Assembly (NCBI GenBank): GCA_025617745.1
Contig: CM046853.1
Coordinates: 52,849,021-52,913,020 of the forward strand
DNA: 64,000 bases
Reading direction: 5' to 3'
DNA from: Heliocidaris erythrogramma
Taxonomy: Eukaryota; Echinodermata; Echinoidea; Camarodonta; Echinometridae
Part shown: positions 46,978-60,000 of the stretch, piece after piece
Layout of the letters: each line of letters starts with the position of its first letter
Position numbering within the stretch: position 1 is the first letter of the stretch
Notes under the pieces: generated by a model
What the model was told of the DNA's origin: nothing
What the model saw: only the letters and a program-made list of their open reading frames with translations
Database searches by the model: none
Position numbers and translations under genes: made by a program

Positions 46978-48038
46978 ATTGCCTTCGAAACCTATCTATC
47001 CAATTGTAGATGAACTTGTGCTGACTTCTTTGTAACAGTAACTTATAAAAAATGATACGATAAGGAAGATAGATCAGTAAGTGCCCTATAAAGATTTTGT
47101 TTTTCTAAGATAGTTAATAAGGAGCACAAATGAAGTGGGAAGCACAAATACAGCTACTTCGGGCATGGCTAGTATTCATTGATTATATTTGTGAGTGTGT
47201 GAATCATACTGAACTATAGATCCTACTCAGTGAAATGTTTTGTTTCCGATTCCCAGTGATAGAATTGAACAAAATGCTTTAGATGTAATCGTATCAGAGA
47301 AAGTACATTTTGTAACAGAAATAGAGGGGGGAAAAACGTTTTTGTCATCAAAAAAGAATGGAAGAATAAAGGTGCCCTCAATGTGGATAGAAGGTTAGAA
47401 AATATTATGTGGTTATATGCATGTTCTTTCTGTCATTGTAAAACTTTCGGCAGATTGATATTTTAGAAGTAGATGAACTTTGAGCATGTTGCATGCAACA
47501 TTATTTGGGAAATTGATATATATTTTAGTACATTTTTTCCTCTGTAGGAATAAAGAGGTTAAAGAATAATTATGAAGTGAGGAAAGGGATATTTGAAGAT
47601 AGGATATCACAATGGAATATGCATGACATTGCAAGAACTTGTGATCAGCTGAACGAGGTTGTGGAGTCTGTTTTGTATGAAATAAAATATATATTAAACA
47701 TAAATGACATTTTGGGTTTTATACAGCTGTTTTTTTGTCGTCTTGAGATGAACAGTATTGGTGAGACCATAATTTTCATTTTATTGAAGAAAATTGTCTG
47801 GAAATTGATTAGGCAAGTCCAAGGTGATTGTACATTTTATTGTGTCATACGTATTCAAACATAAGGGAGGATGAACATAAATTAATATCAAAAGTAACAT
47901 TTTACTACATTTGATTTGACTACATTTGGTCTGACCCAAGGTGAAGTAAGAATATTAACATGTACAATCATTAGGTATACAGAAATCTTTGGTGTGTAAT
48001 CTCCAATGTATGAAATATATGAATGAAGGCAACACACA

Positions 48039-48153
48039 GTGGCGTAGCTACAAGGGGGCACACGGAGGAGGGGGTACATGTCCCCCACTCGAATGACAAT
48101 GAAAAAAAAGAGAAAGAAAATAAGGAAAGGGACGAAAAAACCACAATATGACC
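48039..48153. mobile_element. hAT-like repeat fragment spanning the duplication edge
   Basis: CAGTGGCGTAGCTACAAGGG followed by GGGGTACATGTCCCCCACTC, resembling the CAGTGGCGTA ends of the hAT-like elements at 12840 and 18339. The left duplicate has the same sequence from 3288 with a mutated start (CAGTTTTGTAG). The right end of the element was not identified. Confidence 0.5.
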
Positions 48154-49019
48154 CCTCCCACACCTTTCCCTAATCAATAGCCTTGCCCCCTCCCAACCCC
48201 TCCCACACCTTTTCCCTAATCAATAGCCTTGCCCCCCTCCCCCATGATGCCAGCGCACCTTCGAAGGCTAGACTTGCACTGCGCATCAACTGCTCAACCT
48301 TCATATACTCTATAAAGTTGCTTCAAATGACAAAAAATAATATGCAGGATCAGTGACAGATCAGTTCGTTAAAAAATATAGAATTTATGGAAATTTAGCA
48401 AGTCAGATCAAATCCGAAATGGCAATTTGAGTCGGCAACTATGAAGTCATGTACAGAGGTTTCATAAATTTCCTTTATTTTTTCCAAAGATATTCTCAGT
48501 AGCATTTTTTCTTCTAACCAAGATGATATATGTTAGTTAACCACTTCTACATGCCCTCTGTAATGTCATAAATCTGTTCTTCCATCAAAAATCAAGATAA
48601 GAGATGTTTTGACAATTTTGTGTTCAAAATAGATGATGGGTACTAGCCAAAATATAATATCACAATAGCAGGTTCGAGTCACTAATAGTGGGTAAGGGTT
48701 TTTGCCCATCCAATCAACAAAGGATAAGGTTTAAATTACATCTATACAAGCTGTGTTAACTCTGAAGGAAATTGGGCAAAACAATAAATGGAATAGGGTA
48801 TAAAGAAGAAAATAATAATAGAAAAATGTAAAAAAAGAACCCCCCCCCCAAAAAAAAAATGATAATGTATATATAAGATTATGTAAACCGTAGTTTCCTT
48901 TGCACATAGAAATTTTATTATACATATTGACAATCGCAATCTAAAATAGTTTTTATATACTACACAATGGTTAAGGTAAAATCAGAATCTTGTCCTGCTT
49001 ACATGCAATAGGCCTGTAT
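48154..49019. other. Intergenic sequence, nothing recognised
   Basis: A duplicated CCCCTCCCACACCTTTCCCT block near 48154-48240, then AT-rich sequence. No gene or clear element. Confidence 0.5.
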
Positions 49020-49141
49020 GGATGGAATCCACTTTGCATAAATTAATTGTTGCTATGTCAGGCAAGCCTCTGGCAAGCTTTTGAGTTGTTAAGAGCAACT
49101 TTTTTTTAAGAAGTATGCATAAAATTAGTAAACAGGTCTAT
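49020..49141 (-). mobile_element. Decayed MITE, relative of 46748-46977
   Basis: Contains GTTGCTATGTCAGGCAAGCC, TATGCATAAAATTAG and TAAACAGGTCTATTGC, matching the reverse complement of 46748-46977. Confidence 0.65.
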
Positions 49142-49177
49142 TGCAGTAAATTGCCTTTAAAACAAACTGCAACAGCA

Positions 49178-49871
49178 CAGGCCCGTAGCCAAAGGGGGGT
49201 CGGAGGGGTCGGACGACCTCCCCCCCCCCCCTTCTTGGGCTGAGGTCCGCTTTTTCATGAAAAAAAAACACACACACACCTTTAATCTTTGTTACCAGAA
49301 TTACCCACACGCTGTCAGTTGTACAGCATCAAAGCTGGTGTAGTGAGTTGCAGTGTTGCCAACATTTTGGAAAAAGTAATAAATAGATTTTAAAAAGAGG
49401 TGGCCATAGCTCCGGAGCAGCGGAGCAGCAGCGCGCGGAGAGCAGAGCGAGAGGGGGGGGTGATCCCCTCTCGCCAAATTTTGAAATTTTGATGCTATTT
49501 AATAGGGCCATTTTTGAAGAAAAAATTGCCTACACAATAACACCTCTTGGAAATACGTAGAAGTAACCCATTATTGATTAATGAGTACGTAGAACGTACT
49601 TGACCCTCAAAATACGTATTCTACGTATAAATACGTAGTCAAATATTTTGTTTCTGCGACTTCAAAAATGTGTGTTCAAAATCAGCATTCACAACCCCTA
49701 AATTTCCCATCGGGAGTCCTTAAATTGCAGCAGAAAGCATCTAGATTTTAAAATTTTCCGGAGGGAGCATGCCCCCGGACCCCCCTAGCAAGGGTCCGTA
49801 TTGATTATGACAAAAAGGTCCACTTTTGCAAAAAACGACCCACTCCTTGAGAAACCCTGGCTACGGGCCTG
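49178..49871. mobile_element. 694-bp element with CAGGCCCGTAGCC ends
   Basis: CAGGCCCGTAGCCA at the left and TGGCTACGGGCCTG at the right are perfect inverted repeats. The interior is non-coding with G/C runs and internal palindromes (GAGAGGGG...CCCCTCTC). Flanks share CAGCA, but no clean 8-bp duplication is seen. Confidence 0.75.
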
Positions 49872-49969
49872 CAGCAGAATAAAAACCATGTATATGAATT
49901 GCAAGTTGGGGTAGAAAAAAAATGGCTATGCTCAACAAAGGTCCCTACGCATACCAGGGCCCAAGTTGC

Positions 49970-50100
49970 ATAAAACTTTTATGTCATGATTTATGTCATG
50001 ATTCATGACATAAATCCCTGAATCACCACATAAACATAAATGTCAATGACATAGCTTATGCGGAGATTTATGTCATGATTCACTGGTGCATTATGAGATA
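49970..50100. repeat. Inverted repeats of TTTATGTCATGATTC
   Basis: Several direct and inverted copies of TTTATGTCATGATT / AATCATGACATAAA within 130 bp; can fold into hairpins. Confidence 0.65.
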
Positions 50101-50989
50101 CAAATTGGTGCTTTGCACTACTTTTATGAAATTTTATTTTTGCTATCGGTACGATGTTTTTGTTTTTGTTAATTATTTTCAAGGCAGTTTACACCATCAT
50201 AACTGAACACATAATATAATTAATCACCGATTTTTTTTTTTAAAGCTCTTATCTTGTAATTATACAGACTACTGGGATTCAGAATGTTTACTTAATGATC
50301 AATTAAGAAAGAATTAAGATTAAAGTGTCTCTCACTGTTTTGAATGACAGTCAGTTTCTATGACTAAAAAATGTTTCACTCTCTGTTTTGGTAGGTTTTT
50401 TTTGGTAACACAATAGCAACAGTTTAGCATTATCTCCCTAGTACAATACAATGTGTACTGTCACGATGCAAGCATGCAATAGATGCAATGAACTGAGCAA
50501 CAAATACGTGCAGTGAGATACACGCACCTACGAACAAATTCATTTTGACAACATAGTTTTGTCAAAATATCCCTATTTGAGAATCCACAAGCGTGATGTA
50601 GTTTATACAGTTTATAAAACAAATATTGACCGCTTATTTTGGGGGTCACGGGTAAACTATAGCTCCTCAATGATCTTGAGACGGCACAGTTTCTACTTTC
50701 AGGAATAGGGGAATATTCTGCGTAAGTGGGTTTAAAATACAGGTACATTTACTTGGGAGAATGAGGCTTCAGGGTAACGGATTATAAACATCTACAGGAT
50801 GACCGCATGCTTTGTATTTCAGAAAGCTTTCTTCAGAGTGCTCTACTCAGTTGTTTCAGTACACAACACAACAGCTTCAAATCCAGGAAGGCATCCTCTT
50901 TCACAAACATTCAATATCTCTTGTGACTTGATGGAAAGTTCAAAGTTCAATTCATTGTTGCCAATGTGATGTAGATCTTACGATGCATG
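50101..50989. other. 3' flank of KIN17
   Basis: AT-rich, no second gene. Contains the expected KIN17 3' UTR. A minus-strand AATAAA is seen near 50125 (TTTTATTTTT on the plus strand), but its use is uncertain. Confidence 0.45.
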
Positions 50990-51052
50990 TCACGAACCCT
51001 CTGGGCTGTACTTGCAGACGTCTTCATAAGCTTGACCTTCAATGAGTTTACC
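50990..51052 (-). CDS. KIN: KIN17 terminal exon
   Basis: Minus strand after GTTCTTAG. Encodes GKLIEGQAYEDVCKYSPEGS and TGA. It matches the KIN17 C-terminus (K.R.VEGI.YEDISK..). Confidence 0.93.
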   Translation of the reverse strand, partial: GKLIEGQAYEDVCKYSPEGS

Positions 51053-54000
51053 CTAAGAACAATTAGAAAATTAGAGAAGACAGAAAAAATAATACATTAA
51101 TTGCACAGAGATGCCAACCCCAAAGGATGGTTGTCTGTAACATGTAGCATATTTTGCTTGGCCATCTAATAAAGTACCTCCAATTAATTTCATGAATTCC
51201 TACAGGCATGATGGATCAGTCATTCTTTAAATGATAATAATAACAATACTCCATTTTTTTCAAGAGCATGTCACTAATGAAATAATGTTTCTATGCACTT
51301 TAACAATGTTGCATTTCAAATAATACATCCTACCAAGTTACCAATTACTAAACCTGAGTCTAGAGAGCCAAGGGAGAATAAAGTGCCTTATCAAAGGACA
51401 GGGATTCAGACCCTTAACCCCTTGTAAATCAAGTACATAAACTACAAGCTAAACATTATATCATGCTCTTCCTACTTTTTTTCAAATTGGAAACACTACT
51501 TCATCTCATTGACTGTTCCATTCTACCAACATTCATGTATCACTAATTCAAATGTATGAATAAATATTACCCACTACATGAAAATGCAAATTCTAAAACT
51601 TTTTTGTATCAATAAATGCTTTTGTGTGTAGGGGAAAAGGAGCTATATAGTTTGTAGTGCCCATTTGAAGAATTTAAGTCTTTTTTTACCAATAAACTTA
51701 GTTTAAACAATCGACATTCCTTTCACGTATATTGGCCTGATGCATGTTGATGCACGCTCATTCCACAAAGTATGAGAGTGTGTTAACTCACCGAGTCGGA
51801 TTTGACTGTGACACTAAAGTTCTTTTCATCAAGGGCGTGAAGCGTTCCAGTCACCCCTCTGTAATCACCATTCACTATACAGATGGGTTTACCTGCACAG
51901 CAAGGAAAGCAGGGCAGGTATTTAATTTCATTACTTAGGAACATAAATCCAGCATATCAAATACTCATGAAAGATATATCTATTTCAAACACAAATTGAG
52001 GTAATGGAATATATACTATTTAATCTGTTGAGGGTATATGATAATAATGATACTAAGCAATATCCATGTAATACAAAGGTCAATCTGACCTGAAAGACAA
52101 CGTTACAATCAGATTTCAGTCTAGAAGTTGAGAAAATATGAAATAAGAAAAAAAATTGGCAAATTTGAAAATAACAGATTTGTTTTATCACTAGGCATAA
52201 TGCGCAAATCATCCATGGTAGAGTTTAATTGATGTGTAAGAGCAAAAGTTTGTTTCTTTAATATACAAAAAAACCTGCACGATTATTACACTAGTATACA
52301 TGTATTACAGAACTTTAAATATACACTGTGTAATTGTGTCATTAAATTGACAATTAAATTGAACTAAAAAACGAAAACACAATAAATAACAAGAACAAAG
52401 AAAAAATTCATTTAAGCCTCACATACAAAGACGTATCTAATCTCTGAATAGAGAGATGTAGTTGAAGAAGGACAAGAGAATCTGAAAATTTACCAATGCC
52501 TGGAATGACAGTTTCTAGATGAACTTGATCAACTTTGACCTTTGCCCCTGTATCTATAAGCTTGATGACACCTGTGTAGCGGTCTATTACTTCCTGAGGG
52601 ATAGAAAAGAAGTTTGAAATATTAGTATTACATTTATATCCACTTCATTATCATCATTATCATCCTCCTTCTCTTCATCATTATCATCATTACAATCATC
52701 ATTATCATCATTACAATCATCATCATCATTGTCAACACCATCACCACCATCATCACCCATATCACCATCATCTTCCGCCTCTCCTCCTAATCATCATCAT
52801 CATTACAATCATCATCATCATCATCATCATTACAATCATCATCAACACCATTATCACCAACATCACCATCATATTCCTCCTCTCCTCCTAATCATCATCA
52901 TTACAATCATCATCATCATCATCATTACAATCATCATCAACACCATTATCACCATCATCACCATCATCTTCCTCCTCTCCTCCTAATCATCATCATCATC
53001 ATCATCACCACCATCTTCCTCCTCTTCTCCTAATCAACATCATCATTACAATCATCATCATCATCATTGTCAACACCATCATCGCCATCATCACCACCAT
53101 CTTCCTCCTCACCTCCTAATCATCATCATCATCATCATCATCAACACCATTATCATCATCATCACCAACATCACCATCATCTTGCTCCTAGTGCTGTAGC
53201 TCGGACCGTTTTCCGGTCTTTGGTCCGGCGGACAAAGCATTCCGAGCCGGACTGCTTCCGATCCGGGCTGAGGCAAGAGTTGGGTCAGCTCGGTAACAGA
53301 GACCGGTTGTAAAAAGGTCATTAATCGTCGCCGTTTATCATCATGCCACGAGCGCATACGCGTACGTGTCTTGCTTAAATCCACAGCTATTTTGACCAAG
53401 CAAGGAGTTATCACAGGTCTGTGATAAGGGTCCATGCTTGCATTATCCACACACTGCATACACAAACGTACGTACGCAAGATTGCTGTTCTGCGCTGTGC
53501 ACACAGCTCACTGTAACAAGCTCAAGTTGTGAAACCTAGTGACCAATCAGGAGTGAGATGTTGAAATTAACATAAATGAAAGTTCGGCAAACTTTGGTGA
53601 CCGGTGACCCAAGTGCCTGGCAGCTAGCTTGGTCCACTTGCATTGCCGATGATTTTGCGTGCGCGCGCACGCACCCAGTCGAGATATGATCGGAGCAGGG
53701 GGATATTGGGAAAGGGTGAAAAGGGCGCGTTCAGTTGATAAAGTTTGTTGACCTGTAAAAACTGTCAACAATGCCCAGAGAGAAAGGCAACGTGTTTGTA
53801 TTATGTTGATGATACAAAAGGTGTGTTTTGTTAGAAACTCGCAGCGCAATCGAAGGTGCTTCATTTATTGCGATATCGATCATGCCAGCATGATAAATGT
53901 ATAATCTCATTAAGTATTTCCCTTTCTTTGACTGTAAGGATCGGAAGAATTATTTTTGAAGATTCATGGTGTGCCATATACTATAGTGAATTTGATAATT

Positions 54001-57000
54001 TTGATTTATTTATGATTACTGTAAGCGACGGTCGCCAGATAAGATACAGCGTCGACCGTTAGATGAAAAAAAAAGAATACGATTGCCAGATTGAACGAAG
54101 GACTGTCGACGATTATTGAGTTTTGAGCCCCAAATGCGCATTATTTCTTCCGATATTAAGACGCAAAAAATAGCTTACTTTTTTTTAAATGAAATGTATG
54201 GATCGCAATAATTATGCGGAGGTGAAACGGTGAAAGAAATTGAAGCTCATCATATGAAATAAAGTAATAATCGTCAGATGAAATTAAATTGCACTCACTA
54301 AATGATACAGATTTACGATCGCCCAAAGAAATAATATTTATATTACTAGAGTATTAGACAGATGAATAAATGACGGCCGATGTATATTTTTGTTGCCTTT
54401 AAATAAATTCACTGATGAGAATGATCAATACATGGAAAATGCACGATATATATTTTTTTGTTGCCCTTAAATAAATTCACTGATGAGAATGATCAATACA
54501 TGGAAAATGCACGATATGATTGATAGTATTGATAATCATTTTTGCGCACCGAATGCGCTTTATATTTCTACCGATATTATAACGGCAATGATTTTTAAGG
54601 AACTGTATGGATCGCAAGAATTATTGCGGAAGTTTAATGTATGTATTTTGTCGCCCTTAAATAACTTCTCTGATGAGAATCAGTGAAGTTATTTATCCAT
54701 GTATATAACTTTTTTTCATGTGTATATTTTATTTATGGTGACAACCCGTCTATAAAACAATGTCAGCGAAGGACGCCAGAATAGAGTGGCAACCGCGAGG
54801 TGAAAGAGGAAATCACCAGATAAAATAAAGAAAAAAAAAAACCACCAGGATTTATTTCTTTAGCATTCACCATGGTCACGATATTCATTTCTTTTTGCCA
54901 AGATATTTTTCGTCGTATATGATATATGTGACTGATTACTTGTGGATTTTCTGAAGGTTCAATTTGGAAAAAAAGGTGGTTCATAGTCTGGAATATGAAA
55001 TAGGAGCGGTACAATTAGGATTGAGACAGGAGGAAAAAGAGAGCATTAAGAGAAGAGGACAAACACCGTGTGAGCGGAATAGAAACGAGGAGAAAAAAGA
55101 AAAAAATGGAATGGTGTCAACGTGATAGATAGAAGAGGAAAATGACAAATTAAAGAGAAACATCGGAAAAGCTGAATGAAAAGCTGACAGAATAAAAACA
55201 GCCATAATACAATGATTAAATGATAAAAACAAAGAATAACACAAGGAAACACGATAGAGGTTTAAAAAGCGTTTTGTATCGAGATTCATGTTGTGATTCT
55301 AGCTTCAATAATTGCTTGAACGCACCCTTAAAATTGCAAGAGGCACCGGCCATCGACAAATTCTCAAAAAGTAAATGAATTAACTCAACTCATTTTAACG
55401 ATATTTCTCTCGTTGCTTTTGCATGATCCCCTCTTTCCTAGCTCATTTTTACCCCTTTTCTCAATCCATCAATCCGTCGATTCAACACAGACTTCATGTA
55501 ACTCCCCCCCCCCCCTCTCTTTCTCTTTCTCTCTCTTTGTACTTTTTACAAATTGCATATAGAATTGTTTGATCTACCGCGCACGCGCATACTATTTATA
55601 AATAACCACAGTGATATCAACAAGCTGCCAGACAATGGCTCCCAAGAGTCTCTCAATGTCATTGACCCAGTTAATGATTTATGACCTGCTGTGATTTTTT
55701 TCACGCTAGCCTATACGATATGCGTCGGGCTTTCTGGCAAGTAGATCTACATGTATACTAATCGCGTTACTTAAACCAGGGAAGTGTTAGAGAGACTTTC
55801 CCTGCTTTTACTAATTGCGTTATGTAGACGGTCCGGACAATGGGCGAGGGCTTTAGCCCAAGCGAGTATCATCACTGGTGAACTCATCATTATTCATATA
55901 TGTTTATCGATATGAGAGGAGTGTATTCCATCATGGACCTACACTCTAGTAGGTCCATGGTACGATCTTCTTTCTTATACTCTCGTTATCCTTATCATTC
56001 CTCTTCCAATATTTTCTCCTTTATTCTCGTTCGCTATCCTGCCGACTTTCGTTTTCATGGAGAATCAAAACAATAGTATTCCTTATCAAAGCTTATGGGA
56101 ATTATTTGAGCAAAGATTTCAGCTTGCCAGTCATGCCAGACAGCTGGCGCCCAGCTGGGTGTCATGTCTCTTTACACCGCGGTCTCTTTACACAGAGTGC
56201 GTGGCCTGAGCGACAAGCACATTCCACGATGTTATGCAAATAAATTTATGCCGGTTGGCCGCATTACTCCCTCCTCCATGGAGTCACGTGTGACACTTTT
56301 TTTTTAGCCAGGCAAATGGACCAATCGTATTATAACTGGGCAGCGGTCTTGTTAACTAACAGCAAAATCTCGTTTGCCATTGGCTTGCGAGGAGCTAGGA
56401 CTCAGCTTTGGTAAATTGAGACACGCCCACTCAAGTGTATGAACTGAAATTTATGCTCAATATATAGCTCATTATTACAGGAGTGGCGCGAATATGATCG
56501 GGTGACTGACGGGTGGGCAGTCGGTCAGGGACGATAACTATCACAACTGATCCTAAAGTTGTGGCACGTGGCATGTCTGGACCGCAGACGGTGAGATAAG
56601 AATGTAACGGTCCACTGTACTCACTAAGGACAAGGTCACTTGCTTTTTTCTTTCCTAAAATCAGTCGTAACTCAATTCCGGGTTACCGGTCTGGTCCAGA
56701 CCGATCGAGATTAAAGAAATACTTCATCGGACCGAGCCGATCCGAGTTTTGCGTTCCGAGCTACAGCACTACTTCCTCCTCTCCTCCCAATCATCAACAA
56801 CACCATCATCACCAACATCACCATCATCTTCCTCCTGTTAATTCTGGTACTACTACTACGAACACTACTTATACTACTTTTTGATAGAAATTGGGGGTAT
56901 GATGGCTACATTACCTTGACAACACCCTTCTTTTTGAAGAACTTATCCCCTAGCCTCTTGGTGGTGATCTTAACGATGATGCCCCTTCTCAACCAGTAGT

Positions 57001-60000
57001 CTTTCTTTTCAACAAGTTTTGCTTTCTTCTTTGCCTCTTCCTAAAATGGGTAAAAAAATAAATTGAACTGAATTTGAATAAATATTCCATATATAATACA
57101 TAGAGCAATGCTATGCAATTGTTTCAACACAGTTATACCCCCCCCCCTTTCAAATGACATCAATATGGTAATTTACTCGGGCCCTACCTTATCAAGAGCT
57201 GTGATTGAAACACATTAGTATTATAAAATCAGAGGTTAGGTTTTGTTAGGTTTGGAACTGAATGGAGGCAGATTTCATGCAAAGATTTTTAAAAATTTAA
57301 TTTAAAACTGCAAAGACAGAATAAATGTCCTCAGGTGAGATTCAACCAATTTCATCTGTATGTATCTTTACACCTTTGAATTCAATTAAATTTAACAAGA
57401 AATACTAACAAACGTAAACTAACAATAACGTCTGCACCAAATCAACCTGTAACTATTCCTGGGTCGGGCAAATTCTACTGTGAGGAACAACTGCTTTGGT
57501 GTATACCGTGCTACACAGCAGAAAGAAGTATGCACAATAATTATGTTAATGCCGTTATTATCATATTGTACATTGAGTTGCTCTTATGATAAAATAATAT
57601 CTTGTTTCCAAAGGTATTCAGTTTAGCTGGTTTCTTTAACATTTCTGACATGAGTATGTCTTATATTCTCGGCTAAGAACCAGAAGGGCATCGACTCTGT
57701 GTTGTAGGAGTTAACGCCCTTCTGGCTCTCAACAGACGAATTATGACATTGGATATACCTCCATGATTTCTTCTAGGGCTGATTTTCTCTTTCCAGACTC
57801 TTTCCTGCTGCTGTCTTTCTTCTTGGACATGCTGACTGCTCCCGCTTGCAGAATGTTTGTTCTTTATTCATTCAAAAGATAAAGGGGGAAAAAAAATGGT
57901 ATTCTTGCTCATTTTTTTTCAGTATCATTGCAAAATTAGATCGTGCTTTAGATCTTGAAATGATTTTGACTGGTTAACAGGCCAAACTGTCATTTTACGA
58001 AAATGAAGCAACACATTAGTAAACTGTCATTTGGCCCTTTGGCCCTTTTCGTTAATTTTTTCATTGCAATGCATTTGAATACCTATATATGATTGACAAA
58101 ACAGTTAAATTTGGCACAAATTTGGCCCTTTTCGTTATTTTTTTCATTGCAATGCATGTTGCTTTTCTTATTCTCAGTTTATATAAAGAAAGATAAAAAC
58201 ATAGGATATCGAAACACTTAAAGGGTTTGACTCATCATACTTTTTGTCTTGGCTGCCTTTGGAGTCTGCTTCTTTTTCACTCCCTCTGCTGCCCTCTCCT
58301 GACTTGCCGGCCGATGACCCAAAGCTGAAGGTCACTTTCTCTTCTTCATTATCTCGCTGCAATTCTGTGAACTCTGTTTGCTGGGGAAGTATAAGCACAA
58401 GACACAGATGTCCATGAAAGAATGAATGAATGAAAATGCACAAATATGATGTTCATACATCCAACAAGATCCTGTCTGAAATTTGACCAGTGACCAACCC
58501 TTGCCCCAACAGCAATCTTTTGACACTTCACTACAAGTAAGTATTGACTCATGACTAACCATTGACCCACAGCCAACCTTGACACTTGACAAGTAGTAAG
58601 CTGTGACCCATGATAAACCTGTGACCTTTAAATCCACCTTTGACATTCCACTACTAGTATGCATTGATTTATCACTACACTTTGACTGACAACCAACCAT
58701 TGATATTTGATTACAAGTACACCTTGACACATAATTAACCCTTGAACTGTGACTATCATTTTGTTAACTAACTTCATCTAGACCACAATAATCCTGTATC
58801 ACAACTAACATTTGACCCTTGACTAACCTTTGACCCATGGGATTCACCGCGTGCAACCTGCTCCTGGATGTGTTTCATGATCCTTTCCTCATCATCCAAG
58901 TCCAATTTATCTTTCTTCCTCAGCGCCTCCTGTCGTTTCAACGTTTCGGGATCACGGTCAATATATGTAATAAACCATCCCTTCTCTGTGTGGTCCACTA
59001 CACAGTACCCTGTGTCAAGGAAGAATTTAAAAAATTCCTGGCAAATTAATTGAAAAAAAGGCCAAGGAGGCCTTTCTTTTCCCTCTAGGGATTGCAACAA
59101 CAAGCATACACTAGAGTTTGTTTAGACAGTTATACATGTACTAATGCTCTACTTACAAAGAAACAAACTCCTTACTGTTTAGGAGTACAGGTATCCATCT
59201 ATTCATCAACAGAAATCAAATGAATCAACACCATAGGCAATTGGTACAAGAAGGATGTTAATAGAGTTGTGACTATAACTACTAGTCATTCCTTTTTAAC
59301 ATCATCAACTGATTATAGCCACTTTGGATCAAAATAAAATATGACAAAAATAGGGAGTCAAAATTACAGCAACCAGTTTCCCTCAGAATAGATTATATTA
59401 CGTGAACTTTAAAACTAGAGGGCCACTGGGAAATTAAATTAATAAAAGGTCTCGTGCTTTTTGGTCTCTTGAAATTGTCAAGCTCTCCTCCCTTACCTTC
59501 TCTCCCCAGCCACTTCACAAACTCTGTCAGCGTCTCCCATTTGGTGGAGTTCATGTGGACATGATCTCTGTCTGAGATATACTCGTTGTAGACAATGTTG
59601 GAATGGACACGGCGGGTGTTGAAGCGACGCCGCAACAGCTCCATAAAAGTGTCAAAGAAGTCACTGTGAAGGTTTTATTCAGGGGAATGTTGAAATGTAA
59701 ATGTACATATATGTCTCAAAGAATACCTAAAATATAATATATACATGTATCATAAGAAATTTCAGCAAATACTTCTATTTTTACCGAGACATGATTTTGG
59801 CAGTGCAACATTGTAAGATCTTTCACACAAAATTAGAATTGGGGGTGGGGGTTATTGAAAATAACCTATAAAAATACAGTAATGCATTATTCATGGTTAT
59901 GAATGAAAAATTTGTGAAATAGAGGCAGCACTATCTTAACAAAATTACCTCATTAGCAGGAGTCATTCAACACCTCAAGTGCTTCACAATCTTAGAAGAT

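Larger units (their letters stand above)
44416..48153 (+). repeat. Segmental duplication, right copy
   Basis: Counterpart of 1-3421. It is longer because of a 230-bp MITE at 46748-46977, a palindrome at 46136-46186 and other small insertions. It ends in the hAT-like repeat that starts CAGTGGCGTAGCTACAAGGG (48039) and diverges from the left copy after TGACC (48149-48153). Non-coding; it lies between the AASS 3' end and the convergent KIN17 gene. Confidence 0.9.
53190..56770. mobile_element. 3.58-kb DNA transposon inserted in minisatellite
   Basis: AGTGCTGTAGCTCGGA at 53190 and TCCGAGCTACAGCACT ending at 56770 are perfect inverted ends; TA lies at both edges (53189-53190, 56770-56771). Subterminal GGTCCGG / TCGGACC / GACCGGT motifs repeat at both ends. 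The flanks are the same CAT/CTCCTCC minisatellite, giving clean boundaries. No transposase frame was recognised, so it is probably non-autonomous. Inside are a direct duplication (54383-54455 and 54452-54520), purine-rich sequence (54820-55270) and a promoter-like block (56220-56470). Confidence 0.85.

Noticed and set aside
52729-53312. Poly-histidine and isoleucine frames
   Set aside because: Translations of the CAT minisatellite.
54405-54700. Hammerhead ribozyme, because of repeated CACTGATGAGAA
   Set aside because: No matching CGAAAC core strand or paired stems at the needed spacing.
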